Notes under the pieces: model-generated
The model's input: the letters and a program-made list of their open reading frames with translations, nothing else
Databases searched by the model: none
What the model was told of the DNA's origin: nothing
In this document: piece after piece, positions 1 through 6,910 of the stretch
Position numbering within the stretch: position 1 is the stretch's first letter
Layout: each line of letters starts with the position of its first letter
Origin: Bacteroidales bacterium
GTDB taxonomy: Bacteria > Bacteroidota > Bacteroidia > Bacteroidales > P3
Length of the DNA stretch: 9,006 nucleotides
Assembly (NCBI GenBank): GCA_023227645.1
Contig: JALNVJ010000055.1
Location: 1 to 9,006, forward strand
Direction: 5' to 3'
Position numbers and translations under genes: made by a program

Positions 1-78
1 CCAAGTCATGTTTGTATTAATGATTTGTTAATTACACCTACCGCACAAGCTAATGCGACAACCTTTATTAGAAAATAA
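1..78 (+). CDS. C-terminal end of an unidentified protein (5' truncated)
   Basis: Frame 1 is open from the window edge to a TAA at 76-78 and gives 25 residues ending in TPTAQANATTFIRK. The frame is accepted because it ends only 6 bases before the meaB start, which is the spacing seen between the other genes of this cluster. I do not recognise the family from so short a tail and assign no function. It is probably the upstream member of the transcript that continues into meaB. Confidence 0.6.
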   Translation, partial: PSHVCINDLLITPTAQANATTFIRK

Positions 79-84
79 GAAATC

Positions 85-1194
85 ATGTACGATAAAATAA
101 CTAATCCTAATGATAAATACTCTGCTCTAAAAGTTAATGCGGCTATTGAACAACCTAGCCAAGTTAATTCGGAGTTTCTAAAGAGGCATGTTAAGGGAAA
201 AGAGCTTAGTATTAATGATTATGTTGATGGCATTTTAACTAAAAACAGGACAATATTATCTCAAGCCATTACCTTGATTGAAAGCTCACGCTATGACCAT
301 CAAGAAATTGCACAGCAGATAATAGAACGATGCTTGCCTTATTCAGGAAAGAGTATTAGATTAGGGATAACAGGAGTTCCAGGGGTTGGGAAGAGCACCG
401 TTATTGATGTTCTTGGAACAAACCTAACAAAAACTGGACATAAGGTTGCTGTACTAGCAATTGATCCAAGCAGTGAAAGAAGCAAGGGATCGATATTGGG
501 AGACAAGACCAGAATGGAAGACCTATCAACCGACCCTAATGCCTTTATTCGTCCTTCACCTTCGGCAGGTAGCTTGGGTGGAGTGGCCAGAAAGACAAGA
601 GAGATTATTGTTCTTTGTGAGGCAGCTGGCTTTGATGTTGTTATTGTTGAAACTGTTGGCGTTGGACAATCGGAAATAGTGGCTCATTCTATGGTTGACT
701 TCTTTTTGCTTCTTCAATTGTCAAATGCAGGCGACGAACTACAAGGCATTAAGAGAGGAATTATGGAGATGGCAGATGCAATTGCAATTAATAAGGCGGA
801 GGGAGAAAACAAACAAAAGGCAGAGATAGCTGCAGGACAATATCGTAATGCATTACATCTTTTCCCACTAACCGACAGTGGATGGACACCTAATGTATTT
901 ACTTGTTCGGCTTATGACAATATTAATATTGATAAGATTTGGGAAACAGTTAATGAGTACGTAATACATACTAAGAAGAATAATTATTTCTATAAGCGAA
1001 GAAACGAACAAAACCTTAAAATCCTATCTGAATCCATTGACTCTCATCTAAAAGAGAACTTTTATACCAATAGTATTGTTAAGGAAAGAATTATTGAAGC
1101 TCAAAAAGAGATCCTAGATAATAAGATTAGTGCTTATATTGCTGCTCAAAAACTTATTAATGATTATTTCAATGATATCAAAAAGGATAATTAA
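85..1194 (+). CDS. meaB: Methylmalonyl-CoA mutase-associated GTPase MeaB (ArgK/MeaB family G3E GTPase)
   Basis: This is a cytoplasmic P-loop GTPase. In its family it gates adenosylcobalamin loading into methylmalonyl-CoA mutase and protects the mutase from inactivation. The 369-residue length is near the family's usual size. Visible motifs are the Walker A loop GVPGVGKST (residues 97-105, K103), AIDPSS (125-130), SKGSILGDKTRM (133-144), RPSPSAGSLGGVARKTRE (156-173), the switch II region VETVGVGQSE (188-197), and SNAGDELQGIKRG (213-225). The residues after about 290 are helix-rich and match the C-terminal dimerisation arm of the family. The guanine-specificity motif reads NKAE (236-239) instead of the usual NKxD. 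The ATG at 85 lies 6 bases after the previous stop. No mutase subunit gene is in the window, so the partner must lie elsewhere; linkage to mutA/mutB is common but not universal. The lipoprotein gene starts 2 bases after the stop. Confidence 0.93.
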   Translation: MYDKITNPNDKYSALKVNAAIEQPSQVNSEFLKRHVKGKELSINDYVDGILTKNRTILSQAITLIESSRYDHQEIAQQIIERCLPYSGKSIRLGITGVPGVGKSTVIDVLGTNLTKTGHKVAVLAIDPSSERSKGSILGDKTRMEDLSTDPNAFIRPSPSAGSLGGVARKTREIIVLCEAAGFDVVIVETVGVGQSEIVAHSMVDFFLLLQLSNAGDELQGIKRGIMEMADAIAINKAEGENKQKAEIAAGQYRNALHLFPLTDSGWTPNVFTCSAYDNINIDKIWETVNEYVIHTKKNNYFYKRRNEQNLKILSESIDSHLKENFYTNSIVKERIIEAQKEILDNKISAYIAAQKLINDYFNDIKKDN

Positions 1195-1196
1195 CT

Positions 1197-1649
1197 ATGA
1201 AAAAGCATGCTTTACTAATATTATTATCTTTCTTTATATTCTCAAGTTGTAGCGTTTTTAAAAAGAACGACTACCCAAGCTATGATAAAAACCAGCCTAA
1301 TCAAATTATAAGCCTATATCAAACCGAATGGGAGTTAGTAAAGATAGGCTCATCAAGACCCAAACTAACCGATACTGATGAGAAAATTACTATTGTTTTT
1401 TCTAAGAATAATTCTCATTTTGCTGGCTTTAGCGGTTGTAATAGATATGGAGGTCAATTCAATATTAAGAGAGAAAACCTAAGCTTAGAAAATGTATTTT
1501 CAACCAAGATGGCTTGTCCTGAAATGAATATGAGATTTGAAAACAACTATCTAAATGTATTAAATAAAGTAAATGGCTATATTATTATTGGTGACACTCT
1601 CTTTCTAAATAAGGGAGAAAGACCAGCCTTGATATTTATAGCAAGATAA
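1197..1649 (+). CDS. Small META-domain (HslJ/DUF306-like) lipoprotein
   Basis: The 150-residue product starts with a lipoprotein signal: MKK, a hydrophobic stretch (5-15), then FSSC with the lipidation cysteine at C18. The mature part is one META domain from about residue 43 to the end. It opens with TEWELVKI, followed by the family hallmarks GFSGCNRYGG (77-86), STKMACP (102-108) and a terminal strand pair around GDTLFLNKG and ALIFIAR. C81 and C107 lie in the two conserved blocks. META domains occur in heat-inducible HslJ of E. coli and in many Bacteroidetes envelope lipoproteins, and their biochemical role is poorly defined. It is probably anchored in the outer membrane and facing the periplasm. 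It sits 2 bases after meaB and 4 bases before priA, so it is surely co-transcribed, but the neighbours suggest no role. The lipoprotein and domain calls are firm; the function is unknown. Confidence 0.88.
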   Translation: MKKHALLILLSFFIFSSCSVFKKNDYPSYDKNQPNQIISLYQTEWELVKIGSSRPKLTDTDEKITIVFSKNNSHFAGFSGCNRYGGQFNIKRENLSLENVFSTKMACPEMNMRFENNYLNVLNKVNGYIIIGDTLFLNKGERPALIFIAR

Positions 1650-1653
1650 TATA

Positions 1654-4131
1654 ATGTCAGAACGAATAACTCTTTTTGCTGAAATAATACTACCCCTACC
1701 ACTACCCTCTACTTACACCTATAGAATTCCTTTTGAGTGGAATGATTTGGTTAAAAAAGGTCAGAGAGTAGTTGTTCAACTTGGAAATAAGAAGATTTAT
1801 TCGGGCATTGTTTATGATATACACAACAAAGCTCCTAAGGTTTCAAGTGTAAAGTATATCTTATCTATCCTAGATGAGGAGCCAATTATTAGCGAATTAA
1901 GTTTTCGTCTTTGGCAGTGGATGGCATCCTATTATATGTGTTATCTTGGAGATATTATGACCGCTGCACTACCTTCAGCACTTCGACTAAGGAGTGAAAC
2001 AAAGATAATTATTCATCCCGATTTTGATGGAGATATTACATCACTTAGTGAAGAAGAGTCTAAGATTTTTGAAGTAGTTTCAAGGAAGGAAAGCATAGAA
2101 ATAAAAGATGCAATTCAAACTACAGGCAAAGATGACATCCTTCCCCTTCTAAATTCAATGATAAGAAAGAACCTTATTATTACTGAAGAAGAGCTTAATA
2201 GCAAATACAGGCCTAAGGTTGAAGAGTATATTTCCCTATCCAAAGAATATAGGGAGGAAGAAAAACTAAAAAAATTATTTACTCACTTAGAATCAAAGAA
2301 GACATTTCAAAAACAATACGAAGCATTACTGATATTCCTCTCAATTGCCAAGAATAAGGATAATGAGATTAGGAAACTAGACCTAAGCAAACAGCCAAAT
2401 ATTTCTGCCTCTGCAATAAAAACTCTTATAAGAGATAAATTTTTTAATGTGGAAAAGAAAATTCAAAGTCGTTTGGTTAAGAGGGAATCTCTGTTCTCTA
2501 TGGACAAACTAATTTTAAATAATGAACAATCAATAGCATATAATGAGATTATTGAGAAATGGGATGACAAACCTGTTTCTCTTGTGCATGGCGTTACAGG
2601 TAGCGGTAAGACAGAACTCTATATAAAGATAATTAATGATGTTATTGAAAAAGGTAGGCAGGTATTATTCCTATTGCCCGAAATTGCACTTACAAGTCAT
2701 CTTATTACTCGATTAGAAAAATACTTTGGAAATAAGATTGGAGTATATCATTCTAGGTTTTCCAATGAAGAAAGAATTGAAATTTGGAATAAGGTAAGAA
2801 ACCCAATTAAAGACAATAGATATGATATTATCTTAGGCTCACGCTCTTCAATATTCCTCCCATTTACAGATTTAGGCTTAGTTATTGTTGACGAAGAACA
2901 CGACCCTTCCTATAAACAGTACGACCCTTCTCCTCGTTATAATGCAAGAGATACCGCAATTATTTTAGCTCACCTTCATAAGGCGAAAACCGTTCTTGGT
3001 TCTGCTACCCCTTCTTTGGAAAGCTATTTCAATGCCAAGGAAGATAAATATCAGTTACTAGAACTTAAGACTAGATATTCAGGGACATTATTACCAGAGG
3101 TTTCTGTTGTGGATGTAAGACTAGCAATTAAGGAAAAGAAAATGTATTCTCATTTCACCAAAGAATTGCTTGAGAATATGGGGGAGGCTATGAAAAATAA
3201 AGAACAAATTATCTTATTTCAAAATAGAAGAGGATTTGCCAAACATCTCCAATGTGAAGCATGCAGTTGGATACCTACATGTCAGCACTGCGACGTATCA
3301 CTTACCTATCATAAACAATCGGAATTATTAAAATGCCATTATTGTGGGTATTCAATAAATATTCCACAACAATGTCCTGAATGTGGAAGTCATAGGGTGA
3401 AAATGGTTGGCTTTGGCACAGAGAAGATTGAAGAAGACCTAAATATCTTTTTTCCAGATGCATCAATTGCAAGAATGGACTTAGATACCACAAGGGCTAA
3501 GACCTCATACGAAACACTTATTACCGATTTCCAAGATAGGAAGATTGATATTTTGGTGGGGACACAGATGATAACAAAGGGATTAGACTTTGATAATGTT
3601 TCAATTGTGGGGATATTAAATGCTGACTCAATAATTAATTTCCCCGATTTCAGATCTCACGAAAGAGCCTTCCAACAAATGGTTCAGGTTAGTGGCAGGG
3701 CAGGAAGGAAATTTAAAAGAGGGAAAGTAATTATTCAGACCTTTAACCCCTATCACCAAGCCATAAAGGATGTTATTGAGAATGATTTTGCATCAATGTA
3801 TAATGAGCAGATATTGGAAAGAAAAGTTTTTAAATACCCCCCATTCTATAGATTGATTAAGATAAGCCTTAGGCATAGGGATAAGATTATTGTGGAAAAG
3901 TCTTCCGATGAGTTCTCGATTGAAATTAGAAAGATTTTTGGAGGAAGAATACTTGGACCTGAATATCCTCTAATACCAAGAATTAGAAACTATTATTCAA
4001 AGGAATTTTGGTTAAAGGTGGAAAAGGAAGCCTCAATAACTCAGGCTAAGCAAGAAATTAAGATACTAATGGAAAAGTTCCAAGCCTCACATAAGCAACT
4101 TAGAATATCTATTGATGTTGACCCCGTTTAA
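1654..4131 (+). CDS. priA: Primosomal protein N' / replication-restart DNA helicase PriA
   Basis: PriA is a 3'-to-5' superfamily 2 helicase that recognises stalled or repaired forks and starts reloading of the replicative helicase. The 825 residues are longer than the 732 of E. coli PriA. The N-terminal 3'-OH DNA-binding domain is visible at about 1-110 (LPLPLPSTYTYRIP near the start). Helicase motifs are Walker A GVTGSGKTE (313-321, K319), the motif II box DEEH (413-416), and GSATPSLESYF. Motif V follows as VGTQMITKGLDF (635-646) and motif VI as QVSGRAGR (678-685). Between the helicase lobes are eight cysteines in the PriA zinc pattern: C534, C537, C543, C546, C561, C564, C574 and C577. This full set suggests an intact two-zinc site. 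The C-terminal domain covers about 730-825. The ATG at 1654 is 4 bases after the lipoprotein stop. A terminator follows 18 bases after the stop. Confidence 0.97.
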   Translation: MSERITLFAEIILPLPLPSTYTYRIPFEWNDLVKKGQRVVVQLGNKKIYSGIVYDIHNKAPKVSSVKYILSILDEEPIISELSFRLWQWMASYYMCYLGDIMTAALPSALRLRSETKIIIHPDFDGDITSLSEEESKIFEVVSRKESIEIKDAIQTTGKDDILPLLNSMIRKNLIITEEELNSKYRPKVEEYISLSKEYREEEKLKKLFTHLESKKTFQKQYEALLIFLSIAKNKDNEIRKLDLSKQPNISASAIKTLIRDKFFNVEKKIQSRLVKRESLFSMDKLILNNEQSIAYNEIIEKWDDKPVSLVHGVTGSGKTELYIKIINDVIEKGRQVLFLLPEIALTSHLITRLEKYFGNKIGVYHSRFSNEERIEIWNKVRNPIKDNRYDIILGSRSSIFLPFTDLGLVIVDEEHDPSYKQYDPSPRYNARDTAIILAHLHKAKTVLGSATPSLESYFNAKEDKYQLLELKTRYSGTLLPEVSVVDVRLAIKEKKMYSHFTKELLENMGEAMKNKEQIILFQNRRGFAKHLQCEACSWIPTCQHCDVSLTYHKQSELLKCHYCGYSINIPQQCPECGSHRVKMVGFGTEKIEEDLNIFFPDASIARMDLDTTRAKTSYETLITDFQDRKIDILVGTQMITKGLDFDNVSIVGILNADSIINFPDFRSHERAFQQMVQVSGRAGRKFKRGKVIIQTFNPYHQAIKDVIENDFASMYNEQILERKVFKYPPFYRLIKISLRHRDKIIVEKSSDEFSIEIRKIFGGRILGPEYPLIPRIRNYYSKEFWLKVEKEASITQAKQEIKILMEKFQASHKQLRISIDVDPV

Positions 4132-4146
4132 TAATATCTATAAAAG

Positions 4147-4180
4147 AAAAAAAGACCGAGATTTAACATCTGGGTCTTTT
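4147..4180. terminator. Bidirectional intrinsic terminator between priA and ilvE
   Basis: The arms 4150-4162 (AAAAGACCGAGAT) and 4168-4180 (ATCTGGGTCTTTT) pair at 12 of 13 positions with one G-G mismatch around a 5-base loop. It lies between convergent genes, 18 bases after the priA stop and about 50 bases beyond the ilvE stop. Read on the minus strand the hairpin ends in seven T (complement of 4147-4153). Read on the plus strand it ends in only four T before a C, so it should act more strongly on ilvE transcripts. Confidence 0.85.
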
Positions 4181-4230
4181 CAAGTAATTATTAACAATTT
4201 AAAAAAGGAGTTATTTATCTCTAGTAATAA

Positions 4231-5244
4231 TTATTCTACTATTGTGTTCCAATTATAAATATCTTCAATTTCTCCTTCTTGTATTCCCTTTAATTTTTCA
4301 TAAAGTTTAGTACAAACTGGACCTGCTTCTGTGCCATAATCATAAACCTTTCCTGTAGCTCTTTCTTGAATTTGTGAAATTGGAGAGATAACTGCTGCTG
4401 TTCCGCAAGCTGCTACTTCGTCAAATGTGGATAATTCTTCTACTGGTATTGGTCTTTCTTCAACCTTCATACCCATATCTTTTGCCAATTGACGCAATGA
4501 CATATTGGTGATTGATTGAAGAATTGATGATGATTTAGGAGTGCAATATGTGTTATTCTTTATTCCAAAGAAATTTGCAGCACCTGCTTCATCGATATAT
4601 TTTTTATGAATTGCATCTAAGTATAGGCAGTTAGAGAATCCTTCATCGTGAGCTCTTTGTCCTGAAAATAGGGAAGCAGCGTAGTTTCCACCCACCTTAT
4701 AAGTTCCTGTTCCAAGAGGTGCAGAACGGTCAAAGTCATCAACCAATTGAATCTTCACTGGCTTAAATCCTTCTTTGAAATAAGGACCTACAGGACCAAC
4801 AAAAATCATAAATAAATACTCTTCAGCTGGTTTAACTCCAACTTGAGGACCTGTTCCTATTAGAAGTGGACGAAGATAAAGAGAAGCCCCTGAACCCGCT
4901 GGTGGAACAAATCTCTCATTTCTCTTAATAACTTCCATACATGCCTTAACAAATAGTTCTTCTGGAACTGGAGCCATCATAATTCCTTCTGCTGTACGGC
5001 GAAGACGTTTTGCATTTTCGTAAGGACGAAATAATCGTATTTTTTCATCAACACCACGGAAAGCTTTCATTCCTTCAAAACCTTCTTGTCCATAGTGAAG
5101 ACAAGTTGCTGCCATATGCATTGTAATTTCTTCTGATTGGGTATATTCTAATTCGCCCCATTTACCATCGCGATAGTAACAACGAACGTTACAATCAGTT
5201 TTGAAATAGCCAAAAGGTAGGCTTGACCAATTTATATCACTCAT
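4231..5244 (-). CDS. ilvE: Branched-chain amino acid aminotransferase, type II (fold IV PLP enzyme)
   Basis: The enzyme transfers the amino group between glutamate/2-oxoglutarate and leucine, isoleucine or valine and their 2-oxoacids: the last step of synthesis or the first of breakdown. At 337 residues it fits the type II form, longer than the roughly 300-residue E. coli type. Evidence includes YGQEGFEGMKAFRG (51-64), LFRPYENAKRL (71-81), YLRPLLIGTG (123-132), the PLP Schiff-base lysine K183 in GTGTYKVGGNYAAS (178-191), YIDEAGAANFF (216-226) with the conserved glutamate E219, and the phosphate-binding CGTAAVISPI (280-289). The catalytic set is intact. The ATG at 5242-5244 is 43 bases inside a well-formed promoter and has no clear ribosome-binding site, as is usual in this phylum. 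It is the last gene of the minus-strand block and ends at a strong terminator. No attenuator leader or other ilv genes are visible. Confidence 0.96.
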   Translation of the reverse strand: MSDINWSSLPFGYFKTDCNVRCYYRDGKWGELEYTQSEEITMHMAATCLHYGQEGFEGMKAFRGVDEKIRLFRPYENAKRLRRTAEGIMMAPVPEELFVKACMEVIKRNERFVPPAGSGASLYLRPLLIGTGPQVGVKPAEEYLFMIFVGPVGPYFKEGFKPVKIQLVDDFDRSAPLGTGTYKVGGNYAASLFSGQRAHDEGFSNCLYLDAIHKKYIDEAGAANFFGIKNNTYCTPKSSSILQSITNMSLRQLAKDMGMKVEERPIPVEELSTFDEVAACGTAAVISPISQIQERATGKVYDYGTEAGPVCTKLYEKLKGIQEGEIEDIYNWNTIVE

Positions 5245-5286
5245 TTTCTTAATATTTATTATGTTTTTAAGTTTAAAATTCTTTTG

Positions 5287-5317
5287 CGAAATTACGAATT
5301 ATAATCTATATGGCAAA
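5287..5317 (-). promoter_or_regulatory. Bacteroidetes-type promoter of ilvE
   Basis: Read on the minus strand, TTTG (5314-5317) is followed by a 19-base spacer and TAATTTCG (5287-5294), one mismatch from the TAnnTTTG consensus of the primary sigma factor of this phylum. Transcription should start near 5280, giving a leader of about 36 A/T-rich bases. The -33 box directly abuts the truA stop codon, so ilvE has its own promoter although truA lies only 73 bases upstream. No terminator separates the two, so read-through from truA is also possible. Confidence 0.65.
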
Positions 5318-6076
5318 TTATATTTGAAAGAAAAGCTCTTTTTCATATTTAATATTATACAAGAATAATGCCTTAGCAGGAACTGAAACTCCTGCTCTAT
5401 TCCTATCCTTAGCCTCAATTATTTTGCAGAACTCCTCAATACATATTCTTTCAAACCCAACCTCAATTAAAGTGCCTACAATCGACCTTACCATATTCCT
5501 TAAAAAACGATTTGCCTCAATAGTAAATACGATAATATCATCCCCTTCTCTTTCCCAAAATGCTGAAATTATTGTACAGTTATTATTATTTACTTGGGTA
5601 TGTAGCTTAGAAAAACTTGTAAAGTCGGTATATTCTCTTAGCTTTTGACAAGCCTGATTCATCTTTTCAATATTTAAAACTCGAGGGTAATAATAAGAGA
5701 AATCATTATTAAAAGGTTGCTTTTGGTTTGCAATATAGTATTTATAAGTTCTGCTCCCTGCATCGAAACGAGCATGAGCCTCAGGTTTCATCCTAAAAAT
5801 ATTTAATATCCTAATGCCAAAACCAAAATAACGATTGAGCTTAAAAACTAAATCCTCTATTTCCTTGTTGGATAGTTCCCTAAAATCAAAATGAGCATAG
5901 TAGCTTTTGGCATGAACCCCTGTGTCTGTTCGTCCACAACCTGTTATTCCTATCTTTTCTTTTAGAAGATGGAAAAATGCAGTTTCTAAACTTTCTTGTA
6001 CAGAAGGCTCATTGGGTTGAATTTGCCAACCACAAAATTTGCTTCCATTATATGATAAATGTAAAAAATACCTCAT
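5318..6076 (-). CDS. truA: tRNA pseudouridine(38-40) synthase TruA
   Basis: TruA isomerises uridines 38-40 in the anticodon stem-loop of many tRNAs and needs no cofactor. The 252-residue length is typical. The first block LSYNGSKFCGWQIQP (7-21) and the catalytic motif GCGRTDTGVHA (46-56) with nucleophile D51 are intact. Further family marks are HARFDAGSRTYKYYI (101-115), with the conserved arginine and tyrosine, FLRNMVRSIVGTLIEVG (191-207), and RAGVSVPAKALFL (227-239), a slight variant of the usual RAGxTAPAxGL. The ATG at 6074-6076 lies 17 bases downstream of a good -7 box, implying a very short leader. Its neighbours, iorB and ilvE, have no functional link to tRNA modification. No terminator is seen between it and ilvE. 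Confidence 0.96.
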   Translation of the reverse strand: MRYFLHLSYNGSKFCGWQIQPNEPSVQESLETAFFHLLKEKIGITGCGRTDTGVHAKSYYAHFDFRELSNKEIEDLVFKLNRYFGFGIRILNIFRMKPEAHARFDAGSRTYKYYIANQKQPFNNDFSYYYPRVLNIEKMNQACQKLREYTDFTSFSKLHTQVNNNNCTIISAFWEREGDDIIVFTIEANRFLRNMVRSIVGTLIEVGFERICIEEFCKIIEAKDRNRAGVSVPAKALFLYNIKYEKELFFQI

Positions 6077-6093
6077 CCTTTATTATTTAATTG

Positions 6094-6101
6094 CAAAGGT
6101 A
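6094..6101 (-). promoter_or_regulatory. Probable -7 box of the truA promoter
   Basis: Read on the minus strand this is TACCTTTG, an exact match to TAnnTTTG, 17 bases before the truA start codon. I find no TTTG or TTG 19-21 bases further upstream, so the -33 element is weak or absent. The predicted leader is only about a dozen bases. Confidence 0.55.
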
Positions 6102-6131
6102 AATAAAATCTAAGACTTAGTATTCATTCCC

Positions 6132-6139
6132 TATATTTG
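6132..6139 (+). promoter_or_regulatory. Candidate plus-strand -7 box facing the iorB 3' end
   Basis: TATATTTG matches TAnnTTTG exactly and is followed by C, as often in this phylum. It points away from truA, into the palindrome and repeats at 6156-6251. There is no -33 TTTG at the right spacing and no open reading frame to drive, so it would matter only if a small RNA is made here. It could be chance in AT-rich DNA. Confidence 0.25.
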
Positions 6140-6155
6140 CATCTCGAAGAAAGGG

Positions 6156-6201
6156 TTTACTGAATCACCGTTTTAATTTTTTAAACTGGCGTTTCAGTAA
6201 A
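6156..6201. repeat. 46-base imperfect palindrome between iorB and truA
   Basis: TTTACTGAA (6156-6164) is an exact inverted repeat of TTCAGTAAA (6193-6201). The inner parts continue the symmetry without gaps: CCGTTTTAA (6168-6176) faces TTAAACTGG (6181-6189) across a TTTT loop. In all, 23-base arms give about 17 pairs, one of them a G-T wobble, with mismatches scattered. As RNA it could fold into one long hairpin; as DNA it could be a dyad operator. It does not end in a T-run as a terminator would, and the iorB terminator is separate, so its role is unexplained. Confidence 0.7.
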
Positions 6202-6251
6202 TTATTACGGCGTTTTATTTTTCTCTTATAGCGTTTTATTTTTGGGAATTG
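6168..6251. repeat. Four units of a 21-base periodic repeat with a CGTTT core
   Basis: Units start at 6168, 6189, 6210 and 6231, exactly 21 bases apart. Units 2-4 begin GCGTTT and unit 1 begins CCGTTT. Units 3 and 4 share their first 13 bases, GCGTTTTATTTTT; the rest of each unit is diverged. The array overlaps the right half of the palindrome and stops just before the iorB terminator. With about 10.5 base pairs per helical turn, 21-base spacing puts each core on the same face of the DNA. This is visible structure; any protein binding is inference. Confidence 0.6.
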
Positions 6252-6256
6252 TAGAT

Positions 6257-6290
6257 AAAAAAAAGGATCTCAAACTAATGAAATCCTTTT
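6257..6290 (-). terminator. Intrinsic terminator of the iorAB operon
   Basis: Arms 6261-6272 and 6279-6290 pair as AAAAGGAT/ATCCTTTT plus TCA/TGA with one internal mismatch, around a 6-base loop. On the minus strand the hairpin is followed by eight T (complement of 6257-6264). It begins 20 bases beyond the iorB stop. On the plus strand it is followed by a T-rich run and could also stop a transcript coming from the truA side. Confidence 0.88.
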
Positions 6291-6310
6291 CTTCTATTTT
6301 TATTGAAGTC

Positions 6311-6892
6311 TTACAGCTTATCTGCAACAGCTCTACCTGCTCTTAGAGAATTGATATTAGATTCAACAATTTCTTCACCCTTTTTCTCAAAGGTTCCTCT
6401 AATTGCTTTTTCTAATTTTTCAATATCTATTTTTAAGTATTTTGAAGCTGCTCCCAAAACAACCATATTGGTTCCTTTGAAGTTTCCTAAGTCTCTTGCT
6501 ATTTGGTCTGCATCGAAAACAATACTGTTTTTTAGTTTTTTCAATTCTGCCAAAACCACTTCCTTTTCTGGATAGTTTGGAATATTGATAAATGGGTTTT
6601 CATTAGTAATTACCCAACCATCTTTCTTATTAAGGAATGGTAAATAACGAAGTGCTTCCATTGGTTCCACTGAGATTATTAAATCGCATTCTCCTTCTGG
6701 AATAAGGTCTGATGCAATTTCTCTATCGCTTAATCGAAGGTGTGACTGAACATCTCCTCCTCTTTGTGACATCCCATGCGTTTCTGCTTGCTTCATATGC
6801 ATTCCCATATCAAGAGCTGCTTTAGAGATTATAGCTGCTGAGCTTAAAGCCCCCATGCCACCTACTCCGCATAATATTATATCTATCTTCAT
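6311..6892 (-). CDS. iorB: Indolepyruvate:ferredoxin oxidoreductase, beta subunit
   Basis: This is the gamma-domain-like partner of IorA (pyruvate/ketoisovalerate oxidoreductase, catalytic domain family). The 193-residue length is typical. It opens with the glycine-rich loop CGVGGMGA (8-15), then carries the family block KQAETHGMSQRGGDVQSHLR (34-53). Near residues 68-80 are CDLIISVEPMEA-type sequences that fit the fold. With IorA it oxidises indole-3-pyruvate and related aryl-pyruvates to the acyl-CoA, releasing CO2 and reducing ferredoxin. It starts 18 bases after the iorA stop. The purine-rich AAAGAAAGAA just before the ATG may help initiation. A terminator follows. No frameshift or missing block is seen. 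Confidence 0.94.
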   Translation of the reverse strand: MKIDIILCGVGGMGALSSAAIISKAALDMGMHMKQAETHGMSQRGGDVQSHLRLSDREIASDLIPEGECDLIISVEPMEALRYLPFLNKKDGWVITNENPFINIPNYPEKEVVLAELKKLKNSIVFDADQIARDLGNFKGTNMVVLGAASKYLKIDIEKLEKAIRGTFEKKGEEIVESNINSLRAGRAVADKL

Positions 6893-6910
6893 TTCTTTCT
6901 TTATTAAAGG

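Noticed and set aside
461..679. 72-codon open frame inside meaB
   Set aside because: It overlaps conserved meaB motifs in another frame and its translation resembles no family; it is a shadow of the real gene.
5245..5286. Leader of ilvE checked for a T-box, attenuator or leader peptide with Leu/Ile/Val codons
   Set aside because: The leader is only about 36 bases, with no hairpin pair and no small frame.
6303..6575. 90-codon plus-strand open frame opposite iorB
   Set aside because: It is antisense to well-conserved iorB and has a Ser/Phe-rich composition typical of reverse-strand shadows.
6893..6910. Possible frameshifted ferredoxin domain after the iorA stop
   Set aside because: The gap to iorB is 18 bases and no CxxCxxC pattern occurs in any frame there or in the first part of iorB.
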